From the NCBI RefSeq assembly GCF_029203305.1, contig NC_089465.1, positions 186,001 through 250,000 on the forward strand: DNA of 64,000 nt, in the 5' to 3' direction. Shown here in pieces: positions 17,986-26,242 of this stretch. Position numbers and translations under genes: made by a program. The notes beneath the pieces were generated by a model, which was not told the DNA's origin, ran no database searches, and saw nothing but the letters and a program-made list of their open reading frames with translations. Origin of the DNA: Yamadazyma tenuis (Eukaryota; Ascomycota; Pichiomycetes; Serinales; Debaryomycetaceae). How positions within the stretch are numbered: the stretch's first letter is position 1; every line of letters begins with the position of its first letter.

Positions 17986-19158
17986 ATGTCGAGTCTTGAT
18001 CCCCACGATGACCGGGCGACCAATGGCGTCCGCCCACCCATTCCTTCGTCGTCTTTATCATCTGCAATTGCCAATGGTCTGTCTACCGCCAACACCACGG
18101 CCCTGGGACTTCATCAACTGCCAGGTAATTCCATACCTTCACTAAACATGCCTCCCAACCCTCCGTACGGCCACCAATTGCCCCAGCAGTATCGCTACTA
18201 TAACGACCAATATCAATACTATAACCAGCAGCAAAACTACCCGTACTTTATGTACAACCAGCAACAGAATTATCCTTATAATTACTACCAAAACCCCCAG
18301 GGCCAGCAGCCACCGCCAGCGACCGCCCCCGTACCTGCCCAGCTGTCAAATGGCCAGCCCCAGGTGCTCCCACAGGCCACCGAGCTGTCGTCCTCGTCGG
18401 TGGGCCAATACCAACCTCCTGGAATCCGTCCTCGAGTAACCACCACCATGTGGGAAGATGAAAAAACTTTATGCTACCAGGTCGACGCAAACAACGTGTC
18501 GGTTGTGCGCCGGGCTGATAACAACATGATTAATGGTACTAAATTGTTGAATGTTGCTCAGATGACTAGAGGCCGCAGAGATGGGATCTTAAAGCTGGAA
18601 AAAGTCCGACATGTGGTGAAAATCGGCTCCATGCACTTGAAAGGTGTGTGGATCCCGTTTGAACGGGCGCTTGCCATGGCCCAGAGGGAAGGAATTGTCG
18701 ATTTGTTGTATCCGTTGTTTGTGCGGGATATCAAGAGAGTGATCCAAACTGGAATTAGTCCTGCCAAAAACCCTGGCTACTACGACGGTCTTTCGGCACA
18801 ATCGGCTCTGTCTCCCCAGCAGCAGCAACCACAACCCCAGCCCCAGCCCCAGCAACCTCCACCTCAACTATCTCAACAACCACCTCAACAACCACCTCAA
18901 CAACCACCTCCACAAACCCAACTCCAACAACCACAACAACCACAGACCCAGCCCCAGCAACCACAGCAATCACAGCAGCAATCGGGTCTGTACGACCCAC
19001 AGGCTCCTCAGCAGCCTGGCTCGGTGTATGGGTATCAACAATACTATCCCACCTCTGGTCAATATTATCCCTACAATGGCTACTCCTATAATAATCAGTA
19101 CCCTCCGTATCAGTACCAGGTGAAACCCAAGGATGAGAAAGATGAGAAGAAGGAGTAG
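17986..19158 (+). CDS. EFG1: EFG1-like APSES-domain transcription factor, 390 aa
   Basis: Basic helix-loop-helix-like APSES regulator of morphogenesis and metabolism in CTG-clade yeasts, related to Sok2/Phd1 of S. cerevisiae. Residues 1-150 are Asn/Tyr/Gln/Pro-rich. The APSES domain spans about 150-260: [60 protein letters not shown] and [16 protein letters not shown]. The C-terminal third is Gln/Pro-rich (PQPQPQ, QQPPQQ), then Tyr-rich, ending in a Lys/Glu tail. It is shorter than C. albicans Efg1 (552 aa) mainly in the low-complexity parts. Codon 204 is CTG (18595-18597) in RRDGILK-x-EKVR, where Efg1, Sok2 and Phd1 all have Ser: the best evidence here for CUG=Ser. EFH1 is the alternative paralogue. 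Confidence 0.9.
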   Translation: MSSLDPHDDRATNGVRPPIPSSSLSSAIANGLSTANTTALGLHQLPGNSIPSLNMPPNPPYGHQLPQQYRYYNDQYQYYNQQQNYPYFMYNQQQNYPYNYYQNPQGQQPPPATAPVPAQLSNGQPQVLPQATELSSSSVGQYQPPGIRPRVTTTMWEDEKTLCYQVDANNVSVVRRADNNMINGTKLLNVAQMTRGRRDGILKLEKVRHVVKIGSMHLKGVWIPFERALAMAQREGIVDLLYPLFVRDIKRVIQTGISPAKNPGYYDGLSAQSALSPQQQQPQPQPQPQQPPPQLSQQPPQQPPQQPPPQTQLQQPQQPQTQPQQPQQSQQQSGLYDPQAPQQPGSVYGYQQYYPTSGQYYPYNGYSYNNQYPPYQYQVKPKDEKDEKKE

Positions 19159-20512
19159 ATGGTGGTGGGTATCTTGTCAACATCATCGAACAAAGAATCA
19201 GCTGGACACACGATTTTAGCCTAATCCGCTTAACTCGTCAAGCCAAAACACCGGTGATCCTGACGAAGTTCTAACCCATACGCCCACCTATCGACAGCTC
19301 GCTACATTTCCGTCATGATGGTGTAAGCAACCCCAACAAGAATGCCAAACCCTAAGCATTGATCTCAGGCGTATCTAGGTCTATTTCCAAGATGGCCGAA
19401 GCGGGAGTTACTTCCCCAGTGCACAAAGAGCTGACGGCACATCATCGCTCATGGGGCTCTTAAGGTCTATGTTTGTGCTGTTTCCCGTTGCCGTTGCCAT
19501 TGCCGGTAGGCAAAAGCATCCATTCAATTCCCTATATGTATTTCTACAGATTAAAATATGTATTATAATTTTCGACCCTGCAATAGAATATGCAAATGCA
19601 AGATGCACGCATTAACGCGCTAACTCGTAAGTGACGAAAATTCTCAATCGGGTTTGCAGAGCAAATTAGTTGGGTAATTTTAGAGCCATGCTTGCCCTTC
19701 GGGCCCGGCCCAAAGATCAACATCACGAAAAGGCGTCGGAATATAATATAAATTACATTCATCGGCAGCTTCTTCTTCCCGATATGGAACCGCTCGAGAT
19801 GGAACCACTTGACGCCCCAGCAACAAGCCTTGAGCCCCGAGCCCGAGCCCCGATTCTTTGCTTAGGTAGGCACCGCCATGCGTTCGATGTCCGTAACATG
19901 TGAAGGGTTTTTAATTGTAAATGCGGTAAGGTCGTAACTCCTAATCTAATACATCATCGTTTGACAAACTGAATTTCACCTGATTATCCACCTGACATTG
20001 CTTAGGTTTGCTAAGGGCGTCAGGGCTACAGAGATGGAAGGTTTAGCCGAATCGCCAGATGTGCGCCTCGAGCAGTTGTTGGCGATCATCGCGACTGGGC
20101 TGCAGTCTACTTGGAACCTGCGCCTACGGTAGCAGCTACCAGCTACCACCGGTACCGGCCCCTTAGTCAGATCGGCGTCATGTGCTTTGACATCCCCCCC
20201 TAGGATCAACCAAGCCAAACCCATCAAGATTAGCGGTACAATTTTTGGCTACTGCATTGTTTTGTACATGAAATTTGTTCGGAGGTGCTGCTACGGAGAA
20301 CGTGCCTTGGCATGGCTTCAAACGGTTTCCACGAATGTATATATACGAGAACCTTATATATGTGCCCAAGCAGGTTACGATTTCAATACACTACCTAACC
20401 TTAATTTAGGATATAGGCCAGAATCTTCCATGAACACAAATAGTACACTTTGTTTCAGTGCCGAAAAACCTTAACCTTATTATGCACTAGGTCGCACTGG
20501 AGAATGTTCCCC
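19159..20512. other. Intergenic between EFG1 and YET-family 3' ends
   Basis: About 1.35 kb between two convergent genes, unusually long for such a gap here. No open frame has recognisable content on either strand. A GATGGCCGAAGCGGG word near 19392 recalls a tRNA A box but has no B box downstream. No LTR-like ends or repeats were seen. Confidence 0.45.
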
Positions 20513-21049
20513 TTACGTCGACGTTTCAAGTTCTGCTTTAACTTTGGCAATCTCTTGATCTTTCACGGTGAGAAGTTGCTTGTATTTGGCTTCTTCTTCC
20601 TGCTCGGATCCAAATTTCTGCGTAAGGTTGGTGGCCCGTAACCTGTCTTCCTTGAGCACCAACTTCTTGAGAATAGTGCCCACCGTGTAAATGGCCAATT
20701 CCAAGTATAACACCGCACCGCTGATATAAAGGTTTCTCTGGGAGTAAAATTTAGAAGCCAATTGTTCATTGGTCAAACCAACAGGGCCACCGGGTATGTT
20801 AGACATCGTAAAATACGGGGTTTTCATGTAGTCGAGTTTCTGTAGACGCTGTAAGCAGTCGGCGAACTGCATGGCCAAAATCAATGAATAGAACCCGACA
20901 CCAATCTTGAAGTTGCTCAGGCTGCGCAAAACATCAATCAATGAAACGATCCGGCGGCGGAACACATGGGGGAGGGGTAATACCATTACAAAGAGTATGG
21001 CCATCTGTACGCACAAAGACGTGAAAACTAGGGTCATTTGGATGCTCAT
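20513..21049 (-). CDS. YET-family ER membrane protein (BAP31 homologue), 178 aa
   Basis: Yeast homologue of mammalian BAP31, an ER membrane protein linked to export and quality control of membrane proteins; S. cerevisiae has Yet1, Yet2 and Yet3. The start at 21047-21049 gives MSIQMTLVFTSLCVQM, matching the family N-terminus; a further in-frame TTG upstream is not a start. Three membrane segments are visible: residues 4-24, about 45-62 and about 110-130. The family signature SQRNLYISGAVLYLELAI sits before the last one. A C-terminal coiled coil (EQEEEAKYKQLLTVKDQEIA) follows, as in BAP31; no clear KKxx-type retrieval signal is seen. I cannot tell which YET paralogue it is. Confidence 0.87.
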   Translation of the reverse strand: MSIQMTLVFTSLCVQMAILFVMVLPLPHVFRRRIVSLIDVLRSLSNFKIGVGFYSLILAMQFADCLQRLQKLDYMKTPYFTMSNIPGGPVGLTNEQLASKFYSQRNLYISGAVLYLELAIYTVGTILKKLVLKEDRLRATNLTQKFGSEQEEEAKYKQLLTVKDQEIAKVKAELETST

Positions 21050-21279
21050 AGTGTGAATTGAGGGATGTAACAAGAGGAGCAGTGATGACAAGTTTTTTGT
21101 TCGCGATTTGATTTCAGTCGCACTCGGTTGCTGCAAACTAAAAGTAGAAGCCTACTAAATGAAACGTTCGGGATTTTAGACGGTGTATCCCAAATCGGAA
21201 CGCAAGCTTTGTGTCGATATCTATTTCTATTAAATGAGCGGACGGCACTGAATATAAACGTTGGAGTCTTGCCTCTTGA

Positions 21280-21296
21280 CCCTAACCCTAACCCTA
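21280..21296. promoter_or_regulatory. Telomere-like TTAGGG repeats, possible Tbf1 site
   Basis: CCCTAACCCTAACCCTA on the plus strand, i.e. nearly three TTAGGG units on the minus strand. It ends inside the MNR2 stop codon and lies about 230 bp upstream of the YET-family ATG on the same strand. Yeast Tbf1 binds such repeats in promoters. Confidence 0.5.
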
Positions 21297-23861
21297 CAAC
21301 TCAAATGCCCTCTTGGCATAGTTGTACGCAAACACCGAAAACATGAACATTCCCCCAATGATCGACCAAAACCACGTCAATCCATCATACCCCTGTCCTG
21401 GAACCAAACAATTCATCCCCCATAATCCCGTCACCACATTTATTGGCAACACAATCGTACCCAAAATCGTGATCTTTCCCAACACGTTATTGGTATCATT
21501 ATTAACCTTTGTCATGTCTATATTGATTTGAGCAAGATAGTTGGAATGGAACCGGGCCAAGAGCTTCTCATAGTGGTTAAGTGACTGAACCATCGTGATG
21601 ATATGATCCTGGATGTCTCCTGAGTACATCAGAATCTCCAGCTTGGACTCCTGGGCTCCGGGACGACGGGACGAGTCTACTTCATTCAACCGCTTGGTGA
21701 ACCCTTTGATAACGTCGGCTTTGGATCCAAGTAATCGCAACAACGACATTACTCGCTTTCGACACTCTCCAATACGCCGTAACATGTCACCTTTACGCTT
21801 CCACGCAACGACCCGTGAGCCAGAAGACTTGGTCCGCGAGCCAGACGTGGTAGTACGGGACTTGGTCCTGGATCGTTCCAACCCCATCCCACTTTTGTCA
21901 ACCGTGCTTTTGGTACGAGTACGCTTCACAAACACATTGGGCGGCCGGGATTCTTCATCATCATCCAGGTCCAGGTCCGAGTCCGAATCGCTGTCTCCCG
22001 CATGCATCCGCAAAATGGCTTCTTCAATGGCATTGACTTCGTCTTCAATGCTCTCTATCATAGGAGCAAACGAGTCGGTGATATCGTCAATCAACGCATA
22101 CGAGATCCAATCAGACGAAACTGTCAAGAAGTCTTTTAACAACCGTGCTCTACGCCTGACATTTATGGGGTGAGGCGTTGGAGAAAAGTGAAACGTTATT
22201 ACTGCATGTCTGAACACAATGATGTACATAGACAACGGCGAGAGTTCTCCTTCACGAATCTTCTTGCCAGTCGATTTGTTCGAGCTTGACAGTCTGGTGG
22301 CCAAGCCGATATTTCCGCTACTGCCATGGATCTGGCGCAAAATCCGTTTCATGATCCCGTTGTTGTCGCGTTCGTGAAGCTCTTGAAGCTTGCTTAACTT
22401 CTTTTCCTTCTCCTTGGACCGTTGCTTACGCCGTTCGTACACGATATCGAACGACATGAAACTCACAAAGTAGTATGACTTGAACAACTCGACCTTCTCG
22501 CGAGCCTCGCCGAGAAATATATCTTCGGTAGTCAATGGGTGGATGCCAAACGTTTTGGAAAGCACCTTCATTTCCTCTTCGGTGGGGTCAAGCACATCTA
22601 GCCAGAACGGAGTGACACTGTCACCCGACACTGACTCCGACACAGTGCCGGTGCCAGGTGTCTGGCTCACCGTTTCACCATTGCCATGACCATTCGCAGC
22701 TGCGATGCGAGCTTGGGCCATTCCAGGAGCCGAAGTCGATAAGGCCACTGTCGGTACTGGTGCCGGGGCGGGTGACAGAACCCCCAGCACGGTGGGCGTG
22801 TGGTTCTGTACCACCGGAGTTTGGCTGCCGGTGCGTGGAATATCAAGTCCACTGTAATGTAGTGGCAGGAAAAGGTCTTTAAGGTCCAAATTACCATTAG
22901 TGACCTCTTCTCTCAGGTCTTCATCCCGCCACTTCTGCGACAAATTGGGCTGTTCTGTCACCTTCATGCTCTTCTCGTTCACCAACAACTCGCTGAGGGT
23001 CGGAGCATGGATGGTGTTGGGTAAATCATCTCTAAAATATGTGAACCGACACACTCCAGGACGTCGAGTGCCGGGAAGTTGGGCCACCTCGTCCGGACGT
23101 ATCGGCGTTGGAGTCACCTGGAATGGCCGACGGCTCTCGCCAAGCTCGTCATCCTCTACGCGGCCAGGGGACAGCTTTAAGCGGAAATTTACATGCTCAC
23201 TGTGGGTATCGGTGGGTGATACTTCCTGGTCGGGTTCACGATGGTGGTCTTCAAGCAGCAGCTTCTCCTCGGAGATGAAGTCCTTCAAGACCTTTAAGTC
23301 GGGCCACGTTGCGGCAGCCGTCTCGTTGATGTCGTCATAGTAATCTGGAAAACACACATCGTCAAGCGAGGTGGAGTCACCCAGATGTTCACTAGGCGGG
23401 TTACTCTCACCAAACTCCATCGAGTTGATGCTACCATTGTCGTAGGTATTGGGGTCGTCGTGGTATGCGTGGTACATGGGCTGGGCTGGGGTCTGGAGGT
23501 AGTTAGACTGGTCTCTGGTGTATTTATCCATATCAATAGCAATGGATCTGAAAGTCTTGGGGCTGGTTCCAGCTACAGCGACAGGTTGGTTGCCATGGGT
23601 CCAAGTCCTAAGATTCCTGTCGGTGAGCGGTGTTGCCGCTTCAGTATACGAGCTGAAGGGAGCTTTCTGACCGATTATCAGAGAGTTTCTCCGTCTGGCG
23701 CGAGACGGCGACGAATGGAGATGGGCCAAGTCATTGTGAAGACGGTGATCAATAAATGCCCCTGAGTAGTCAGTGTCCTTGTTTGTGGACGATGTGGTGG
23801 ATGCGTCGTCGTTCTTGTCATACTCATCCCCATATGGGTTTCGTTGTTTGTGAGATCCCAT
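21294..23861 (-). CDS. MNR2: MNR2, vacuolar CorA-family magnesium transporter, 855 aa
   Basis: CorA/Alr-type Mg2+ channel; Mnr2 sits in the vacuolar membrane and releases stored Mg2+. MNR2 rather than ALR1 is indicated by N-terminal words (GAFIDHR; TSLDDVC with WPDLKVLKDF after it; RFTYFRDDLPNTIHAPTLS). Conserved core: FWLDVLDPTEEEMKVLSKTF, FGIHPLTTEDIFLGEAREKV, TPHPINVRRRARLLKDFLTV and WKRKGDMLRRIGECRKRV. Two membrane helices close the protein, the first ending in the GMN selectivity motif (GLWGMN, near residue 815). An acidic DSDSDSDLDLDDD insert interrupts the cytosolic domain. The true start is ATG 23859-23861; the upstream GTG frame is ignored. The promoter carries a palindrome and a TTCGCAGCAA motif. 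Confidence 0.92.
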   Translation of the reverse strand: MGSHKQRNPYGDEYDKNDDASTTSSTNKDTDYSGAFIDHRLHNDLAHLHSSPSRARRRNSLIIGQKAPFSSYTEAATPLTDRNLRTWTHGNQPVAVAGTSPKTFRSIAIDMDKYTRDQSNYLQTPAQPMYHAYHDDPNTYDNGSINSMEFGESNPPSEHLGDSTSLDDVCFPDYYDDINETAAATWPDLKVLKDFISEEKLLLEDHHREPDQEVSPTDTHSEHVNFRLKLSPGRVEDDELGESRRPFQVTPTPIRPDEVAQLPGTRRPGVCRFTYFRDDLPNTIHAPTLSELLVNEKSMKVTEQPNLSQKWRDEDLREEVTNGNLDLKDLFLPLHYSGLDIPRTGSQTPVVQNHTPTVLGVLSPAPAPVPTVALSTSAPGMAQARIAAANGHGNGETVSQTPGTGTVSESVSGDSVTPFWLDVLDPTEEEMKVLSKTFGIHPLTTEDIFLGEAREKVELFKSYYFVSFMSFDIVYERRKQRSKEKEKKLSKLQELHERDNNGIMKRILRQIHGSSGNIGLATRLSSSNKSTGKKIREGELSPLSMYIIVFRHAVITFHFSPTPHPINVRRRARLLKDFLTVSSDWISYALIDDITDSFAPMIESIEDEVNAIEEAILRMHAGDSDSDSDLDLDDDEESRPPNVFVKRTRTKSTVDKSGMGLERSRTKSRTTTSGSRTKSSGSRVVAWKRKGDMLRRIGECRKRVMSLLRLLGSKADVIKGFTKRLNEVDSSRRPGAQESKLEILMYSGDIQDHIITMVQSLNHYEKLLARFHSNYLAQINIDMTKVNNDTNNVLGKITILGTIVLPINVVTGLWGMNCLVPGQGYDGLTWFWSIIGGMFMFSVFAYNYAKRAFEL

Positions 23862-23882
23862 AGTTTGAGTTGTGATTAGTGT

Positions 23883-23922
23883 TTGCTGCGAACGGCGCAC
23901 AAGATATTGTGATCTTGTGCGC
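23883..23922. promoter_or_regulatory. TTCGCAGCAA motif plus 11-bp-arm palindrome just upstream of MNR2
   Basis: Read on the MNR2 strand, TTCGCAGCAA occupies 23892-23883, 21 nt before the ATG. Immediately beyond lies an inverted repeat: GCGCACAAGAT (23895-23905), 6 nt spacer, ATCTTGTGCGC (23912-23922). It could be a dimer binding site or a leader-RNA hairpin. Confidence 0.6.
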
Positions 23923-24044
23923 GAGAAAAGGGTTCTGGAGGGCGGCGTACGAGTACCGCGTTGCCACCGCTACGCCGCGCAAAAAATAGGCCCTCGCCCC
24001 GGCATGGCAGATTGCTCTACGCCCTTATCATATAATGTATATTC

Positions 24045-24365
24045 CTAATCCTCTTCACTGTCATTGACAGTTTTCTTCAGTATAGATTCCTGCTTGACCT
24101 TTTTGGCGGGCGGCTCGCTATTGAGTTGGTCCAACGCCTCCTGGATCTGGTGCTGTGATGCCATGAGCTTCTTCCACATTTCTTCTGTTAATGAAATGCC
24201 TTTTTTACCGGGTTTTTTCTCCTTGGTGACCTTATCGACGTAAAACTCACGAATGTCCACCAAATTCATAGTCTTGAATCGGCGCACGGTTACCTGCTTG
24301 TAATTGTCGAGGGGGATCACTGTTTCTGATGGCTCGCTGGTTTCATCTTTTCTTTTCGTCGACAT
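24045..24365 (-). CDS. SUB1: SUB1/PC4-type transcriptional coactivator, 106 aa
   Basis: Single-stranded-DNA-binding coactivator of RNA polymerase II (and III), the yeast counterpart of human PC4. The PC4 fold is clear: YKQVTVRRFKTMNLVDIREF, YVDK, KPGKKGISLTEEMWKKLMAS, then a helix. N- and C-terminal flanks are short, charged and Lys-rich (PAKKVKQE). S. cerevisiae Sub1 is much longer (292 aa) because of its C-terminal tail; this compact form resembles the animal protein. TTCGCAGCCA stands 21 nt before the ATG, the same distance as the related motif at MNR2. The gene is tandem with MNR2 and ARA2 on the minus strand. Confidence 0.9.
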   Translation of the reverse strand: MSTKRKDETSEPSETVIPLDNYKQVTVRRFKTMNLVDIREFYVDKVTKEKKPGKKGISLTEEMWKKLMASQHQIQEALDQLNSEPPAKKVKQESILKKTVNDSEED

Positions 24366-24778
24366 TGTTGATGATTGAACGCGAATTGGCTGCGAATATT
24401 AGTGAGGATGAGTAATGGAGAATTATGTTTGGGATGCTACCAACGTAGATGAAACAATGGCTACAAGAAGATGAGATTTCAACATAAGGCTAGAAGCATG
24501 CGTTAGAAAGCCGTTGTGGAGTCCGTTGGAGAGCCCATTGCAAAGCCCATTGTAGAGCCCATTTCAAATTATGCCTGCTTTCTATACCCATTGTCATCCT
24601 ACTCTTTTCCTACTCTTTTCCTACTCGATCATACTTAATATTCATATATTTGTGCCATATGCTCCGTCAATTATTGTCTTTCGTCCCTTTTCCTCTGCTC
24701 TTTTCTGCCCTCGCATTCTCAAACCATACTCTATAATGTCTGGCTCTCCCTCATCATATGTCATGTTCAATTCCACTC
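24366..24778. other. SUB1 promoter region with small repeats
   Basis: 413 bp. Next to SUB1 is TGGCTGCGAA at 24387-24396 (the TTCGCAGCCA motif on the minus strand). Further on are imperfect 15 bp repeats around GAGCCCATTG (about 24517-24565) and an 11 bp tandem TACTCTTTTCC (about 24600-24625). The first copy of the 25 bp duplication of the ARA2 end follows. Confidence 0.6.
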
Positions 24779-24805
24779 TCATATGTCATGTTCAATTCCA
24801 CTCTC
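24756..24805. repeat. Perfect 25 bp tandem duplication across the ARA2 stop codon
   Basis: ATATGTCATGTTCAATTCC plus ACTCTC occurs twice without a mismatch, at 24756-24780 and 24781-24805. The second copy encodes the last residues of ARA2 (SGIEHDI); the stop straddles the junction and the first copy lies in the 3' untranslated region. Confidence 0.95.
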
Positions 24806-25849
24806 CCATGACTCGTTAAAATGCAGGCCCAACTGCTGCTGTACCTGAGCAACATACTTGGCGTCGTCTTCACTGCTGTTCAGGACATTCAACTTGACCT
24901 TCCAAAAGTTGGTGATGGCCGACATCAACTCATCGACATTCCCGAGCCCTAATACCACCGACGTCTTTTTGTTCCACGATAAGTTGGTCTTATCGCTTTG
25001 TGTAGCCTTGCTGGTGTCGAAAAGCCACGACTTCAACGCAAACCTAGTGGAAAGTTCTGCCAATTCTACCCCCTGCTCCAGTAAATCCTTAGCCACCGCC
25101 GCCACAGCTTCCTTCAACTCGGTGGAACCGGGATGGAAGGTGTGAGTCTTGCCGGATCGCAACAACGACATGGACAAGATCGACCCGTTCATGATTTTTT
25201 TAACGTGACACTCGTCAAAAAATTTGGAATAATACTCAAACAAAGTGGTGTTTTGGATACACCCATGGCAGTAGGACAAAATCGCGTCTAGGCTGCCAAT
25301 TTCCTCGTTATTATGGGCTGCCAAGGCCACCCGATACAAAAAATCCACCGGGTAGCCGGTGATACCAATGTTCTTGACAATGCCTTCAGCTTTGAGTCTC
25401 TTCAACTCTTTGAGTCCGTCCATGATATCGTCAATTTCACCAAACTCGATGTCGTGGAGGTATACCAAATCCAAGTACTCGGTGTTCAATCGCTCAAGCG
25501 ACCTTTTCACCGATTTCCGGATGGCACTTGCCGAATAGTCAAATTCATTGAGTGCAATTCTGCCAGCCTTAGTGCAAATAAAGTACGTTTCACGTGGCCA
25601 CTTCGTCGAAAGCTCCGTCAACGCTTTCCCCACCAAAATCTCGGATGGCCCGTAGTATGGTGATGTGTCGACGGCAATAAGACCGCTGTTGAAAGCTGTG
25701 TCAAGTATTTCATAGATAGGCGCAGCCTCGGGGTTGTCAGTATACTGATAGTTGAAGGTGGCACCTCCCACAATTAACGGAGGCAAGTCAGTGATTGAAT
25801 ATGGCCGTGGTGGCAGTGTAGGTCCCACCGGTTTTTCTGTAATCAACAT
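24779..25849 (-). CDS. ARA2: ARA2-like D-arabinose 1-dehydrogenase (NAD), aldo-keto reductase family, 356 aa
   Basis: NAD-dependent D-arabinose dehydrogenase, which feeds synthesis of D-erythroascorbic acid, the yeast analogue of vitamin C. Family signatures: LIVGGATFNYQYTD at the N-terminus, AVDTSPYYGPSEILVG (catalytic Asp and Tyr), TYFICTKAGRI (catalytic Lys), LDLVYLHDIEFGE (the His-containing strand) and NGSILSMSLLR. The C-terminus HFNESWESGIEHDI parallels the S. cerevisiae protein. Start at ATG 25847-25849; an in-frame TTG five codons upstream is ignored. The last codons lie in a perfect 25 bp tandem duplication. GCGCGC at 25934-25939 is in the promoter. Confidence 0.9.
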   Translation of the reverse strand: MLITEKPVGPTLPPRPYSITDLPPLIVGGATFNYQYTDNPEAAPIYEILDTAFNSGLIAVDTSPYYGPSEILVGKALTELSTKWPRETYFICTKAGRIALNEFDYSASAIRKSVKRSLERLNTEYLDLVYLHDIEFGEIDDIMDGLKELKRLKAEGIVKNIGITGYPVDFLYRVALAAHNNEEIGSLDAILSYCHGCIQNTTLFEYYSKFFDECHVKKIMNGSILSMSLLRSGKTHTFHPGSTELKEAVAAVAKDLLEQGVELAELSTRFALKSWLFDTSKATQSDKTNLSWNKKTSVVLGLGNVDELMSAITNFWKVKLNVLNSSEDDAKYVAQVQQQLGLHFNESWESGIEHDI

Positions 25850-26242
25850 AGCAGTGCTTGTCAAAAAGAGTCCAAAGCAAGAAGAAGTAAGTTGAAGATG
25901 AGCAAAAAATACTACGACCTAAGCCATGAAGATGCGCGCAGATCATGTGACATTAGCGATTCCAGCCATACAGATTGTGGCGGAAACCTTGCTGGTTCTG
26001 AGAACGATATACTGACCCACTATTACTACGCAGCATATTGAAAGAGTATTCCAACCAGAGTTTGTTCTGGCATTGCTTTCTTGTGGCGTTTGTGCTTGAT
26101 TCTTCGTTTTGTTTCTTGGTGGCCCTCGAGTATGCAATTGGCTGCGAAATTTGCCGAGGTGCCGATCTTCGCGTAAGCTCATTCATTACATTTATGATAC
26201 ATAACAACAAACGTTGTATTCCGAACTAAAGTCACGGGTTTC
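25850..26242. other. ARA2 promoter and HOF1 3' flank
   Basis: 393 bp. It contains GCGCGC at 25934-25939 and TGGCTGCGAA at 26139-26148 (the TTCGCAGCCA motif on the ARA2 strand, about 290 bp upstream). Two overlapping minus-strand frames of 77-79 codons, from ATGs at 26186 and 26182, cannot both be real and match nothing I know. Confidence 0.5.

Noticed and set aside
19385..19460. A-box-like GATGGCCGAAGCGGG resembling the start of tRNA-Ser or tRNA-Leu
   Set aside because: No B box or pairing arms downstream.
25943..26186. Two overlapping minus-strand frames of 77 and 79 codons in the ARA2-HOF1 gap
   Set aside because: They cannot both be coding and neither shows a recognisable motif; the region fits an ARA2 promoter better.
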